This document shows positions 28,231 through 36,630 of a stretch of DNA of 64,000 bases, piece after piece. Each line of letters begins with the position of its first letter. Position 1 is the stretch's first letter. Origin of the DNA: Paenibacillus dendritiformis (lineage in GTDB: Bacteria; Bacillota; Bacilli; Paenibacillales; Paenibacillaceae); the NCBI RefSeq assembly GCF_021654795.1, contig NZ_AP025344.1, positions 6,253,501 through 6,317,500 on the forward strand, written 5' to 3'. The notes under the pieces are model-generated. The model did no database searches and was not told the origin of the DNA. It saw only the letters and a program-made list of their open reading frames with translations. The translations under genes and the position numbers were made by a program.

Positions 28231-29166
28231 CTACGCTTTTGGCTTGGACATGGCCTGCCGCAGCGGAAAGGCCAGATCCACGATTCCGATAATTCGCAAA
28301 ATGCCATGTAACAACGGCACAAAGATGACTGCAATGGTAATAACGACCGGAATTGCCCTGTTCCACTTCCGCGAATGCGCCAGGAAGAACAGGAAGCCGA
28401 TGCCCTGCACCATAAAAGCGAGTTGGAGCAACGGCACCAGGTTGATCAAGATCAAGGTCAGGAAGCTTCCTGACGTCTTCTGCACGATCAGATCGAGGAT
28501 GATCGTAATTAAGTAATACCAGATTAAGGCCCGCGGCAGCATCCATTGCCACACCGGCTTCAGCTTCTGCACCGCGATACCCTGCGCCGTGAGCAGCGCC
28601 CGGCTTATGGCATAAGTAATGGTGCCCATATAGAGGGCGCCGATAATCAGCATGAACGGGATCATCTGGCTGAGCAGGATGACGAATTGCTCCTTCATCT
28701 CCTGCGTAAGATCCGCCGGGAACAGCGTTGTCTGCTGCAGTCCGGCCATGCTCTCGTTCATCAGCGACATAATGTAATGATACACATTGAAGTCAAATGC
28801 CAGCTTGGCAAACGCCAACAGCAGCAACGATTCCACGAGGAATGCGGCCGTTCCCGCGACATAGACGTTCAAGGCCGGCCGCTTCTGTTTGAACATATGA
28901 CCGAATACGATTCCCGGAATCATAAAATATACACCCGTCAGCACGCCTACCATCCCTAAGCTGCCGAGCAGAACATATACAAGCAATAACAATGCCGCCC
29001 CATGCAGAATAAATCCGCGAAGGGATTGTGTTGCGTAGAGCATGACAAACGGCACCGCCATAAAACTCATCGTCAACACCTGAATCGGTTGTAGGATGGA
29101 TAATAACAATACGAGCGCCGCAACCGCCCATGCTAACGATGACCAGCGATATTTCAACCTATTCAC
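28231..29166 (-). CDS. yybS: YybS family membrane protein (DUF2232)
   Basis: 311 residues, hydrophobic throughout with about eight membrane segments; DUF2232 family by its layout and its conserved place ahead of gdpP. A transport-component role has been suggested for the family (similar to ECF-type S components), but no substrate is known. It is 11 bp upstream of gdpP and presumably cotranscribed. Confidence 0.85.
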   Translation of the reverse strand: MNRLKYRWSSLAWAVAALVLLLSILQPIQVLTMSFMAVPFVMLYATQSLRGFILHGAALLLLVYVLLGSLGMVGVLTGVYFMIPGIVFGHMFKQKRPALNVYVAGTAAFLVESLLLLAFAKLAFDFNVYHYIMSLMNESMAGLQQTTLFPADLTQEMKEQFVILLSQMIPFMLIIGALYMGTITYAISRALLTAQGIAVQKLKPVWQWMLPRALIWYYLITIILDLIVQKTSGSFLTLILINLVPLLQLAFMVQGIGFLFFLAHSRKWNRAIPVVITIAVIFVPLLHGILRIIGIVDLAFPLRQAMSKPKA

Positions 29167-29284
29167 CTCTTGAGAAGCTCTTCTTCCCTCTTGGTTCTAT
29201 TCCGTTCGTCACGCAAGAACCGGGGCTAACTTCCTTATTTTTTCCCTGTCCCCAATAAAACCGTCATTCTTCATTATACCATAT

Positions 29285-29707
29285 TTACTTGATATTCATG
29301 GCTTTCGACGTGAACTGCTCGCAATATTCTATAATTTGGCTGCGCCGGACAATGCCGATAAAGCGGTTCATATCGTCAACGACCGGAACGAAGTTCTGCA
29401 CCTTGGCCAAGTTGATCAGATCCTCCATATTCGAATCGATGCGCACCGTTTTATGACGGACGTTCAAGGGGATATCCTTGAGCAAAAAACGCGATGCGTT
29501 CTCGAAGGTGATGCTCCCGTTCGAGTTCTTCATATGCCACAGCAGGTCTCCCTCGGTAACCGTCCCGACGAATTCCCCATCGTCATTCAATATAGGCACG
29601 GCCGTATAACGATGATGCTCCATTTTTTCCAAGGTTTGACGCAAGGTGGCGCTCACCGTCAAACATACGACTTCATGTTTGGGCGTTAAGAAAAAAGCAA
29701 TATTCAT
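29285..29707 (-). CDS. CBS-domain protein
   Basis: 140 residues made of two CBS motifs (about 8-62 and 75-135; HHRYTAVPILNDDGEFVGTVTEGDLLW, then VQNFVPVVDDMNRFIGIVRRSQII). Such stand-alone proteins bind adenine nucleotides. Its place 118 bp upstream of the yybS-gdpP genes makes c-di-AMP a candidate ligand, as for DarB/CbpB, but the sequence is not close enough to DarB to claim identity. Confidence 0.88.
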   Translation of the reverse strand: MNIAFFLTPKHEVVCLTVSATLRQTLEKMEHHRYTAVPILNDDGEFVGTVTEGDLLWHMKNSNGSITFENASRFLLKDIPLNVRHKTVRIDSNMEDLINLAKVQNFVPVVDDMNRFIGIVRRSQIIEYCEQFTSKAMNIK

Positions 29708-29780
29708 CCGCGTGGTCTCCTCCTCATTTCAAGCAGGGGCCATTTTCTCCCTAAGATTAAATTAACACATTTCCCATATC

Positions 29781-29816
29781 AAAAACAAAGAGTCAGCCGC
29801 AATCACGACTGACTCT
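29781..29816 (-). terminator. Terminator of LCP gene
   Basis: AGAGTCAG (29816-29809, minus) pairs with CTGACTCT (29796-29789), followed by TTGTTTTTG. Confidence 0.78.
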
Positions 29817-29823
29817 TATCCGT

Positions 29824-30801
29824 TTAATCTTCCTTGACCTCGCGCGGCTCCATCAGATCGGCCTTCTTCGTGTTCGGATCCAGCCAATTATCAAGGAGCT
29901 TCTGCACATATTCCATATCTTCTTCATCAACCATATAGTACCATACATTGCTCATCATTTTGCCGTCGCCATGCAGCATGTAACTGCTGATTTGCGGCGT
30001 ATCCGACTGCGTGAACATCGTCTTTGCCAGGTCAATCATGAATTTGGGACGAATATCGGTCGAGAAATTATCACCCATAATTTGAATAAGTTCAGGAATT
30101 CGGCCGATTTTGTCCATTTCGATTGCCCGGTGCATAATGGCGTTCAAGAAGGTGCGGTGCCGCATCGTCCGGTTCATGTCGGAATCCTCGCGATAGCGGA
30201 CGAAGTATAATGCTTCCTGTCCGTTGTAAATTGGCTTGTTCGCCTCAATCCGGAATTTCTCGTGGTTCGGATCCTTGTTCACAATGTCTTCCTTGATCGG
30301 AAGCTCTACGCCATCCAGCGCGTCCACGACATCCTTCAATCCTTGGAAGTTAATGGTTGCGTAATGATCAACTTTATGCTTCAGCAGGTTCTCCACCGAA
30401 TCCATGCTCATTTTCGCTTGCCCGTATGCGTAAGCATGGTTCAGCTTCGTCTCGAACCCTTTGCCGATAATCTCGGTGTACGTATCGCGCGGAATCGACA
30501 GCAGCAGGACTTTATTGTCTTCCGGCCGCACGACGGAATAAATGATGGTGTCCGAACGCCCCACTTCATTGCCGCGGGCATCAATCCCTAACAGCAACAC
30601 CGAGAACGGTTCGGTAACCTTCCGGATAACTTCCTCTTTGCCTTCAATCGGTTTGTACGAATTCTCCAGTGTTTCCTCCACATGCCCCGACAGGAACATG
30701 TCGAACGCCAAGACGGCGATCTGTTTGCGGAAGAAAAACCCTCCGAATCCGATGATGGCGATCACCAAGAAGGCTATCCACCATTTTTTATATTTTTTCA
30801 T
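29824..30801 (-). CDS. LytR-CpsA-Psr family glycopolymer transferase
   Basis: 325 residues: a cytoplasmic KKYKKWW head, one membrane segment (about 7-30) and an extracellular LCP domain carrying LLLGIDARG, GRSDTIIYSVV, LSIPRDTYTEI and LNHAYAYG, the conserved Arg/Asp set that binds the polyprenyl pyrophosphate head. These enzymes attach teichoic acids or other anionic polymers to peptidoglycan. The ATG at 30801 follows AAGGAAG; the frame runs 59 codons further but that part is basic and lacks a ribosome binding site. Single gene with its own terminator. Confidence 0.93.
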   Translation of the reverse strand: MKKYKKWWIAFLVIAIIGFGGFFFRKQIAVLAFDMFLSGHVEETLENSYKPIEGKEEVIRKVTEPFSVLLLGIDARGNEVGRSDTIIYSVVRPEDNKVLLLSIPRDTYTEIIGKGFETKLNHAYAYGQAKMSMDSVENLLKHKVDHYATINFQGLKDVVDALDGVELPIKEDIVNKDPNHEKFRIEANKPIYNGQEALYFVRYREDSDMNRTMRHRTFLNAIMHRAIEMDKIGRIPELIQIMGDNFSTDIRPKFMIDLAKTMFTQSDTPQISSYMLHGDGKMMSNVWYYMVDEEDMEYVQKLLDNWLDPNTKKADLMEPREVKED

Positions 30802-31380
30802 GCTATCAACTTCTTCCTTTTTGATGAATTTGTAGCGCCCTGCCCGCTGCCCCGTTTTCTCTGTGCTGTTCTTTCTTGGGCAAGTTCTTTGGCCGCACCC
30901 CTTTGCCGGATGATTACACAACTGGATCAACAAATGAAACATCGCTTCTTCCTGCCGCGTCTTCCCCATAAGACGCAATCCGCGCGATGCATTCCTTTAG
31001 CATATTATGCTCCCGGACACGCCCTTGATGAATGGCGCATCCTGCCGATCGACACTCGCTCAACCCGGCTACCTCTTCCCGGCTAGAGCCAAAAAGTTGA
31101 AGCCGCCTTCACTTCATGTTCGGCTTACCCCTAGTTGCTCATGGTCCGATTTATCTATTTTATAGCTGTCGTATGAGCGGAGCCATGAGGTATTGCATTG
31201 GATCTACCATACATTTTCGAATTACAGAAAACAACAAGTTTTATTTTACATGTATTTGATGAAAAAATAAAATACTGATTGGTCACATTTTTGATGTAAT
31301 TATTGAAAATATGGGAAAAATTAATGGGTTTTAAGAGGAAATTTGCGATTTTTTGGGGGATAGACATGTAAATGAAGACA
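30802..31380. other. Intergenic region, no gene
   Basis: About 580 bp. The half towards 31140-31380 is strongly AT-rich and probably carries the LCP-gene promoter. I see no gene or RNA. Confidence 0.5.
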
Positions 31381-31411
31381 TAAAAAACAGCCGGGTACTA
31401 ACCCGGCTGCT
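31381..31411 (-). terminator. Terminator of rpsF-ssb-rpsR
   Basis: AGCCGGGT and ACCCGGCT form an 8-bp stem with loop TAGT, followed by TTTTTTA on the minus strand. Confidence 0.9.
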
Positions 31412-31419
31412 CTCTTGCA

Positions 31420-31695
31420 TTACTCCGTGGTGTATGGCAGCAACGCTACTTGACGGGAGCGTTTGATCGCTACAGTCAGCAGACGTTGATACTTTGCGCT
31501 TGTTCCTGTTACACGGCGAGGCAAAATTTTACCGCGTTCGCTGATGAATTTCTTCAACAGATCCGTGTCTTTGTAATCGATGTGCGTAATTTTGTTCGCA
31601 GTGAAGTAGCATACTTTACGGCGCTTGTTGCGTCCTTTACGGCCGCCAAAACGACGCTCGCTGCGTTCGCCGCCTTCATTTTGCTTGAAGCTCAT
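31420..31695 (-). CDS. rpsR: 30S ribosomal protein S18
   Basis: 91 residues, very basic, with KVCYFTANKITHIDYKD and RGKILPRRVTGTSAKYQR typical of S18. An N-terminal extension (SFKQNEGGERSERRFGGRKG) is common in this group. Last gene of rpsF-ssb-rpsR, 20 bp after ssb. Confidence 0.97.
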   Translation of the reverse strand: MSFKQNEGGERSERRFGGRKGRNKRRKVCYFTANKITHIDYKDTDLLKKFISERGKILPRRVTGTSAKYQRLLTVAIKRSRQVALLPYTTE

Positions 31696-31715
31696 TCCAT
31701 TCAGTCCTTTCCCTA

Positions 31716-32210
31716 TTAAAATGGCAAATCATCATCAGATATATCGATCGGTCTGCCGTCGTCAGAGAATGGATCCGCTGCCGGACCGCGGGACTGACTA
31801 GAGCCTCCTCCGCCATATGGCCGTGAGTTATTGTTCGGCTGTCCGCCGCCATAACCTCCGCCCATATCGTCACGACTTCCTCCGCTGTCGCGGTTGGACT
31901 CCAGGAATCGTACGTTATCGGCGATAACCTCCGTAACGTATACGCGCTTCCCTTCATTGTTGTCGTAACTGCGGACTTGGATTCGGCCTTCCACAGCCGT
32001 TAGCCGACCTTTGCGCAAATAATTGGCGCAAGTCTCTGCCAACTGCCGCCATGTGACCACGGGAATGAAATCCGCCTCCCGCTCGCCATTCTGGTTCGAG
32101 AACGGACGATCGACCGCCAACGTAAATTGCGTCACGGCAACTCCGGATGGCGTATAGCGCAATTCAGGGTCACGGGTTAGACGACCAATCAAGATCACGC
32201 GATTCAACAT
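31716..32210 (-). CDS. ssb: Single-stranded DNA-binding protein
   Basis: 164 residues: an OB fold (1-110, MLNRVILIGRLTRDPELRYT), a Gly/Asn/Ser-rich linker and the acidic tail DISDDDLPF that recruits replication and repair partners. Both hallmarks are intact. Sits between rpsF and rpsR as in B. subtilis. Confidence 0.97.
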   Translation of the reverse strand: MLNRVILIGRLTRDPELRYTPSGVAVTQFTLAVDRPFSNQNGEREADFIPVVTWRQLAETCANYLRKGRLTAVEGRIQVRSYDNNEGKRVYVTEVIADNVRFLESNRDSGGSRDDMGGGYGGGQPNNNSRPYGGGGSSQSRGPAADPFSDDGRPIDISDDDLPF

Positions 32211-32257
32211 GTAATCCCCTCCTTCGACGTATCCTTACGAAATACGATGGTCGGCAA

Positions 32258-32545
32258 TTAAGCCACGTCTGTTGTTACGAGATGGCGGATAACTTCGTCG
32301 GAGATCTTCAATTGACGCTCCAACTCGGCAACCACTGCAGGTTGTGCAGTGAAGTTCACGAGAACGTAGATACCGTCGCGGAACTTCTTGATCTCATAAG
32401 CAAGACGGCGCTTGCCCATCACGTCGTGTTTCGTAATTTCCCCGCCTTCGTTAGAGATGACGCCTTGGAATTTTTCGACTGCAGCTTGGACAGCTTCTTG
32501 CTCGATGTCTGGACGAATGATGTACATCAATTCGTATTTGCGCAT
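32258..32545 (-). CDS. rpsF: 30S ribosomal protein S6
   Basis: 95 residues with MRKYELMYIIRPDIEQEAV at the start and GKRRLAYEIKKFRDGIYVL in the middle. GGAGGTGA precedes the ATG. First gene of the operon; a hairpin about 30 nt upstream resembles the S6:S18 autoregulatory site. Confidence 0.97.
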   Translation of the reverse strand: MRKYELMYIIRPDIEQEAVQAAVEKFQGVISNEGGEITKHDVMGKRRLAYEIKKFRDGIYVLVNFTAQPAVVAELERQLKISDEVIRHLVTTDVA

Positions 32546-32573
32546 TTCACGTTCACCTCCTCTTGGACTTCAG

Positions 32574-32597
32574 GCCCCTGATCGGTGCGTCAGGAGC
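32574..32597 (-). promoter_or_regulatory. Candidate S6:S18 leader hairpin
   Basis: On the minus strand GCTCCTGA (32597-32590) pairs with TCAGGGGC (32581-32574), with an 8-nt loop CGCACCGA. In many bacteria the S6:S18 complex binds an rpsF leader hairpin with an unpaired CCG, mimicking its 16S rRNA site. Fit by eye only. Confidence 0.5.
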
Positions 32598-32821
32598 AAG
32601 GAGCGAGAAAACTCGCACTAAATAAATATATCAAAAACTGGGCCAAGGCGCAAGCCATACCTTCGCTGTCTTGACCGATTTTATCGCGGAATGTCCATTC
32701 CCCGGGCTGTTGAAAAGTCATAAGGCATATCCCTCCTACAATTCTCCATTCATGAACCTGTGTCCGCACGCGAACAATACAATGGAAGAGACAAATCTGC
32801 CGATGTCAGGAGGTGGCAACG

Positions 32822-33016
32822 ATGGGGGAAAAGACCGAATTCGAGCCGGGAGACAAAGCGCCCAACGACGGTATCTACATGGAGGTAGGCGAGGCAAGCT
32901 TCCACACCGAGATTCAGGATCCGAAGCAGATTCGATTGAAAAAAGGCGAAACGTTCCCGGAGACGACCAACAAAGACCGTAAATGGAAAAAGAAATCCCA
33001 CGCACTTACCCACTAA
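32822..33016 (+). CDS. YjzC family protein
   Basis: 64 residues, hydrophilic, with the family pattern: FEPGDKAPNDGIYMEVGE near the start and LKKGETFPETTNKDRKWKKK near the end. Members are small soluble proteins of unknown role in Bacillales. AGGAGG lies about 8 nt before the ATG at 32822. It stands alone on the plus strand, followed by a structured-RNA candidate. Confidence 0.85.
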   Translation: MGEKTEFEPGDKAPNDGIYMEVGEASFHTEIQDPKQIRLKKGETFPETTNKDRKWKKKSHALTH

Positions 33017-33065
33017 ATAATTGTACCGAGCGCATAAAATCGGCATGAACAGCCATAATAACGAC

Positions 33066-33311
33066 TGACGGTGCGAAGCGAGGTGGGTTCCGTTGAACGT
33101 TGCAGCGAAACAGCCGAGTGATGACGCAAACTTTACGATAACATCATAAGAGAAGCGAGGGGTTGTGCCAAAGACACTTTAGTCTGAAACACGAATCTTG
33201 TATGGTCAGCCATATAGATGAACCTGAGCCATCTGAAGAAGTGAAGTAAAGAAAGTCTAATCAAGCACCGTCAACCAGGAAAGGACTCTGCAACTGCGGA
33301 GTCCTTTCATT
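33066..33311 (+). ncRNA. Unassigned structured RNA candidate with terminator
   Basis: TGACGGTGC (33066-33074) is complementary over all 9 nt to GCACCGTCA (33265-33273), enclosing about 190 nt with local hairpins (TATGG-TCAG-CCATA, AGAC..GTCT, AGATG..CATCT). Immediately after the closing strand is a 10-bp terminator stem GAAAGGACTC / GAGTCCTTTC (33279-33308) and ATTTGT. No reading frame is supported. I could not match it to 6S, SRP, RNase P, tmRNA or a riboswitch class I know. It may be an independent RNA or the 3' part of the yjzC transcript. Confidence 0.5.
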
Positions 33312-33413
33312 TGTCTAGATGGCTTCACGCTGGGGTCTTCACGGAAGAAGATCCGACTCTCTTCTAATCCAAATCATGTAGACGTATAAAAACTGCCATG
33401 CTATCATATAAAT

Positions 33414-33525
33414 AGAAAAAGAGCCGTGCCCGAACACGACTCTTCACAACAGCCGCTTCAAAGGCGGCGGCTTTTCAGGTTGGCGAATAGACCGCTTCCC
33501 TTCAGCAAGGGCGGTCTATTTCTTT
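33414..33525 (+). ncRNA. Probable antisense antitoxin RNA of a type I toxin-antitoxin module
   Basis: A plus-strand promoter candidate (-35 TAGACG 33379-33384, 17-nt spacer, -10 TATCAT 33402-33407) predicts a start near 33414. A strong terminator hairpin AATAGACCGC / GCGGTCTATT with TCTTTG ends it near 33525. The RNA of about 110 nt would be complementary to the 3' part of the toxin mRNA including the stop codon, as for RatA (with TxpA) and SR4 (with BsrG) of B. subtilis. Promoter fit is modest. Confidence 0.55.
33415..33446 (-). terminator. Terminator of the toxin mRNA
   Basis: GAGTCGTG and CACGGCTC form a stem (one G-T pair) around TTCGGG, followed by TTTTTC on the minus strand. Confidence 0.75.
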
Positions 33526-33623
33526 GTGTGCATGTATATCAGCAGCGTCCCGACAAAAGTCAATAACGCGAGTATCGATATCCCGAATTGGAACATAACG
33601 GACATTGCTTCGTATACGCTCAC
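33516..33623 (-). CDS. Type I toxin, putative holin-like peptide (TxpA/BsrG family)
   Basis: A 35-residue peptide: MSVYEAMSVMFQFG, a hydrophobic membrane segment (about 11-30) and a short basic tail (MHTKK). The (S/T)VYEA..MxxFGxxILALLTF pattern is that of the holin-like toxin family that includes TxpA, BsrG and YonT. The GTG at 33623 is 8 nt after a very strong AAGGGAGG; an in-frame ATG at 33629 is too close to it. The mRNA would run from about 33679 to 33415 and overlap the convergent antitoxin RNA at its 3' end. It is too short for ordinary gene calling. Confidence 0.8.
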   Translation of the reverse strand: MSVYEAMSVMFQFGISILALLTFVGTLLIYMHTKK

Positions 33624-33685
33624 TGGCATCACCTCCCTTCCGGGAGATTGGCCGACCGCCCATAAAGCCATTCTATTGCATGGCA

Positions 33686-33713
33686 ATTATATCCTACTTT
33701 TCGGAAGGGTAAA
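33686..33713 (-). promoter_or_regulatory. Promoter of the toxin gene
   Basis: Minus strand: -35 TTTACC (33713-33708), 16-nt spacer, perfect -10 TATAAT (33691-33686). Start expected near 33679, giving a 5' leader of about 55 nt. Confidence 0.65.
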
Positions 33714-33841
33714 CCATATAAAAATACCTCCTACTCATCGGTAAGAGGTATCGAATCAGTTCGTCGTTATGAAGCAGCCAACGTACGAAGGTATGTACAT
33801 TAACTCCAGTATCATACCAGAGCGTAGAATTAAAGTGAAAG

Positions 33842-33932
33842 TGGCGGAAAGGGTGGGATTCGAACCCACGCACGCTTTGACACGCCTAGCTGATTTCGAG
33901 TCAGCCCCCTTGGACCTCTTGGGTACCTTTCC
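33842..33932 (-). tRNA. tRNA-Ser (anticodon CGA)
   Basis: 91 nt including an encoded CCA. Acceptor GGAAAGG pairs with CCTTTCC; the anticodon arm is GCTGA-CTCGAAA-TCAGC, so the anticodon is CGA, reading UCG. A long variable arm and GTTCGAAT T-loop fit a serine tRNA. Confidence 0.96.
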
Positions 33933-33979
33933 ACAGCACAATTCATTTTAACACATGAACTTTAAAAATGCAAGATGTT

Positions 33980-34186
33980 TTACTCCACTTTTTTTTCTGC
34001 CGACCGAAGCACTTTTTTCATGCTTTTTTCGAACTTGGCCCGCGGAATGAGCACGCTGTGCTTGCACCCTACGCATTTAATCCGAATATCCATCCCCATA
34101 CGGATAATCTCCATTTCATTCGTGCCGCATGGATGCGGCTTTTTCATTTGCACAATATCCCCCAGTTCAAATTGCTTACGTTCCAT
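33980..34186 (-). CDS. DUF951 domain protein
   Basis: 68 residues: MERKQFELGDIVQMKKPHPCG, then RMGMDIRIKCVGCKHSVLIPRAKFEK. The PHPCG and CVGCKHS cysteines suggest a zinc-knuckle. The ATG at 34186 follows GGGG by 10 nt and lies inside the last codons of mscS (11-bp overlap), so the pair is probably cotranscribed. Function unknown; the gene is conserved beside mscS in Firmicutes. Confidence 0.88.
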   Translation of the reverse strand: MERKQFELGDIVQMKKPHPCGTNEMEIIRMGMDIRIKCVGCKHSVLIPRAKFEKSMKKVLRSAEKKVE

Positions 34187-35105
34187 TCGTCGAGAGCCCC
34201 TTTCCTTCATAATTTTCAATCGTTGCCGCTTCCTCTTCTTTGCGATATTGCGCTTTTCTAACCTCCAGATTGATGAGTCTGGACACCTGCGCTTGAGTGA
34301 ACGGCTTGCATTCCGCGATGATGCGTATCGTCGTCTCGGTGCGGGTCATTGTCTGAATTCCAAGCACCTGCGGCTGCCGGATTACATTCGGTTCGCGGTC
34401 CGGCAAGGCGGCTAATGTCTTCTCCATTCGATGAATGGCTTTATCGACATCTTCATCCGCGGCAATGACAACATCCACCACCGCTAATGAATTGCTGATC
34501 GAGTAGTTGGTTACGTCCGTAATGCTTCCATTGGGGATAATATGCATCTCCCCTGTCCAGCTGCGTATCCGCGTAGACCTTAAACCGATCATTTCCACCG
34601 TGCCCTGGAACTGTCCTACCTTGACAACATCCCCTACGGCGAATTGATCCTCGAAAATAATGAAAAAACCGGTCATCACGTCCTTGACCAGGCTCTGCGA
34701 GCCGAAGCCGATCGCAAACGTAACGACCCCTGCCCCGGCCAGCAGCGGCGCGAGATTGACGTTGAACTCCATTAAGATGAACATAATCATCGTGAAGTTG
34801 AGTGTCAATGAGGTGACATTTTTGAGCAGCTTCACAATCGTGAGGAGCCGGCGCGGATTAAGCGCAAGATTGCCCCTTCCCTTCTTGCTGATTGCTCGGT
34901 CAATCATGCGGAAGACCACCTTAATCGCAATCCGGGAGATGAGAATAATGAGCACGATCCGGATGGACTTGATTATCAGCCATTCCCATGTGGAAGGATC
35001 CGTGATCCAGTCCATCAACTGATGCTGCCATTTCTGAAAAATGCCCACCGTCTGTTCGATGTTCTGCTCCATCATATGCGTCTCTTCCGGTTCCGCCTGC
35101 AGCAT
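34176..35105 (-). CDS. MscS-family mechanosensitive channel
   Basis: 309 residues: three N-terminal membrane segments (about 42-64, 88-112 and 117-140), the pore-lining helix with AGAGVVTFAIGFGSQSLVKD, and a cytoplasmic beta/alpha-beta cage starting DVVKVGQFQGTVEMIGLRSTRIR. It opens on membrane stretch to release solutes. GAGGAG 7 nt before the ATG. It follows the DUF3343 gene by 4 bp. Confidence 0.94.
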   Translation of the reverse strand: MLQAEPEETHMMEQNIEQTVGIFQKWQHQLMDWITDPSTWEWLIIKSIRIVLIILISRIAIKVVFRMIDRAISKKGRGNLALNPRRLLTIVKLLKNVTSLTLNFTMIMFILMEFNVNLAPLLAGAGVVTFAIGFGSQSLVKDVMTGFFIIFEDQFAVGDVVKVGQFQGTVEMIGLRSTRIRSWTGEMHIIPNGSITDVTNYSISNSLAVVDVVIAADEDVDKAIHRMEKTLAALPDREPNVIRQPQVLGIQTMTRTETTIRIIAECKPFTQAQVSRLINLEVRKAQYRKEEEAATIENYEGKGLSTNGT

Positions 35106-35109
35106 CCTC

Positions 35110-35385
35110 TCACTCCTCTGCCGATTCTATCAATTGAATATAGTGATCATTCCGCTTATAGAATATCCCGCGAATCTCGACCCGCTCGCTTCGAATCAGG
35201 GTCCGCACCGCCCCCAGATCGTCAGGCTGGAACTGAATGGACAGTGCGCACCCTGCCGTAATCTGTGTCGGCGTCGGACAAGTGTCAATGTCCAGATCGA
35301 GGTATTCCATCAGCATTTCCATTCGCAGCGCATGCTGGGTAGAATCAAAGGCCAGCAGCCATTCTTCCGCTTCTATTCCATTCAT
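35110..35385 (-). CDS. DUF3343 putative Se/S carrier-like protein
   Basis: 91 residues. The conserved core PTPTQITAGCALSIQF carries the single family cysteine expected to hold a persulfide or selenide. AAGGAAGG precedes the ATG at 35385; an in-frame start at 35451 lacks one. The family name in Pfam is putative Se/S carrier-like, and members often occur with EGD-type cysteine desulfurases; one lies 1.2 kb away at 36631. Biochemical role is not established. Confidence 0.82.
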   Translation of the reverse strand: MNGIEAEEWLLAFDSTQHALRMEMLMEYLDLDIDTCPTPTQITAGCALSIQFQPDDLGAVRTLIRSERVEIRGIFYKRNDHYIQLIESAEE

Positions 35386-35491
35386 GACGGCGCATCCTTC
35401 CTTAACAGTATGATTTCCTTCTTCCGAGTATAAAACTCCTCTTTCATCCATATACTAGTTACTACTATTTCGTAGAAACGGAGGTTGCGCC

Positions 35492-36079
35492 GTGAGTTAC
35501 TCTCTATCCAATTCTCCTGCTCCCATAGACTGTCTGCCATGCAAAGTGGATTACAACACGCCGGAAGCGCTGACGACGCTGGTCCGTTCCTGCCGCGAGC
35601 ATTTGCGCCTGCGTGCCCCTTACCAATCATTATCGGTTGTATGCATTGGCACCGACCGCTCCACCGGGGATTGCCTGGGCCCCCTCGTCGGCACGTATCT
35701 GGTCAAGCGTTCCAGTTCCCATTACCGCGTCTTCGGAACGCTTCAGCAGCCGGTCCATGCCATGAATTTGCAGGACAAGCTGGATGAATTGCGGCAGGAA
35801 GACCCGAGTACCTTCATCTTAGCCGTGGATGCCTGCCTTGGCCAGAGCAGCAGCGTAGGCGCGGTTCAGATCCAGCATGGTCCTGTCCGTCCGGGTGCGG
35901 GAGTGAACAAACAATTGCCCCCGGTCGGCGACATGCACATAACCGGCATCGTCAACGTCGGAGGCTTCATGGAATATTTCGTGCTGCAAAATACTCGGCT
36001 TCATCTGGTCATGAGCATGGCCGAACTGATAGGAGAAGTGATCCATCAATCGATCGAAGGGACAACCCCGGTTAACTAA
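35492..36079 (+). CDS. yyaC: Spore protease YyaC
   Basis: 195 residues, GTG start after CGGAGG. The YyaC/GPR-fold segments CIGTDRSTGDCLGPLVG, FILAVDACLGQSSSVGAVQI and GVNKQLPPVGDMHITGIVNVGGFMEYFVLQ are present. It is related in fold to the germination protease and is expressed in the forespore in B. subtilis. Divergent from the DUF3343 gene, and its end overlaps the DUF4446 gene by 4 bp tail to tail. Confidence 0.94.
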   Translation: MSYSLSNSPAPIDCLPCKVDYNTPEALTTLVRSCREHLRLRAPYQSLSVVCIGTDRSTGDCLGPLVGTYLVKRSSSHYRVFGTLQQPVHAMNLQDKLDELRQEDPSTFILAVDACLGQSSSVGAVQIQHGPVRPGAGVNKQLPPVGDMHITGIVNVGGFMEYFVLQNTRLHLVMSMAELIGEVIHQSIEGTTPVN

Positions 36080-36603
36080 TCTCTGTCAGCCTTCACCGAG
36101 GCGGCTTGTCCACGGCTGGCTGCCGCCGCTTCAAGGGCCTGCTTTTCTTCCGGCGATAAGGTATACGCGGATTGTCCTTTCTCCACAGGCTTAGCGTATA
36201 CGTAGGAATGATCCCGCCCGTGAATGCCTGTCAATACAATGCCGTCCTGTTCATCGTTAACCCAGGCAATCGAGAAGCTCAGTTCGCTCCCATGCTCTGC
36301 AAAAGCGTTATAGCGCTGAATGCCGACATGGGATTTCATTCTGGCTGCGGTTCCTTCCAACTGCTGAATCCGACGTTGATGCTGCTCGAACCCATCCCGC
36401 AACCGGCTCATGTCATCATGCATGCTGGACAGCACCAGATCGAGCTGCTCTACGCCGCTCTCCCCCATGATGGACATGTATTTCCGCCGCAGCTTGCGAA
36501 GCTTCACGCCCTGAATCCATACCAGTAATAGTAACATAAGAGATAGCCCTGCCGTACACAGTACAACCAGCGGCAACCATTCATTCCATAATTCATTCAT
36601 CAT
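36076..36603 (-). CDS. DUF4446 membrane protein
   Basis: 175 residues: one membrane segment (about 9-30), a coiled-coil stretch (LDLVLSSMHDDMSRLRDGFEQHQRRIQQLEG region), then the DUF4446 core HVGIQRYNAFAEHGSELSFSIAWVNDEQDGIVLTG. Function unknown; commonly found near parB-yyaC in Bacillales. It lies 27 bp after the desulfurase gene. Confidence 0.88.
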   Translation of the reverse strand: MMNELWNEWLPLVVLCTAGLSLMLLLLVWIQGVKLRKLRRKYMSIMGESGVEQLDLVLSSMHDDMSRLRDGFEQHQRRIQQLEGTAARMKSHVGIQRYNAFAEHGSELSFSIAWVNDEQDGIVLTGIHGRDHSYVYAKPVEKGQSAYTLSPEEKQALEAAAASRGQAASVKADRD

Positions 36604-36630
36604 AGGTTTCTGTTCTCTCCTGCCTCTAGC

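Noticed and set aside
32671..32982. 103-codon plus-strand frame
   Set aside because: Overlaps yjzC in another frame; yjzC has the family sequence and the ribosome binding site.
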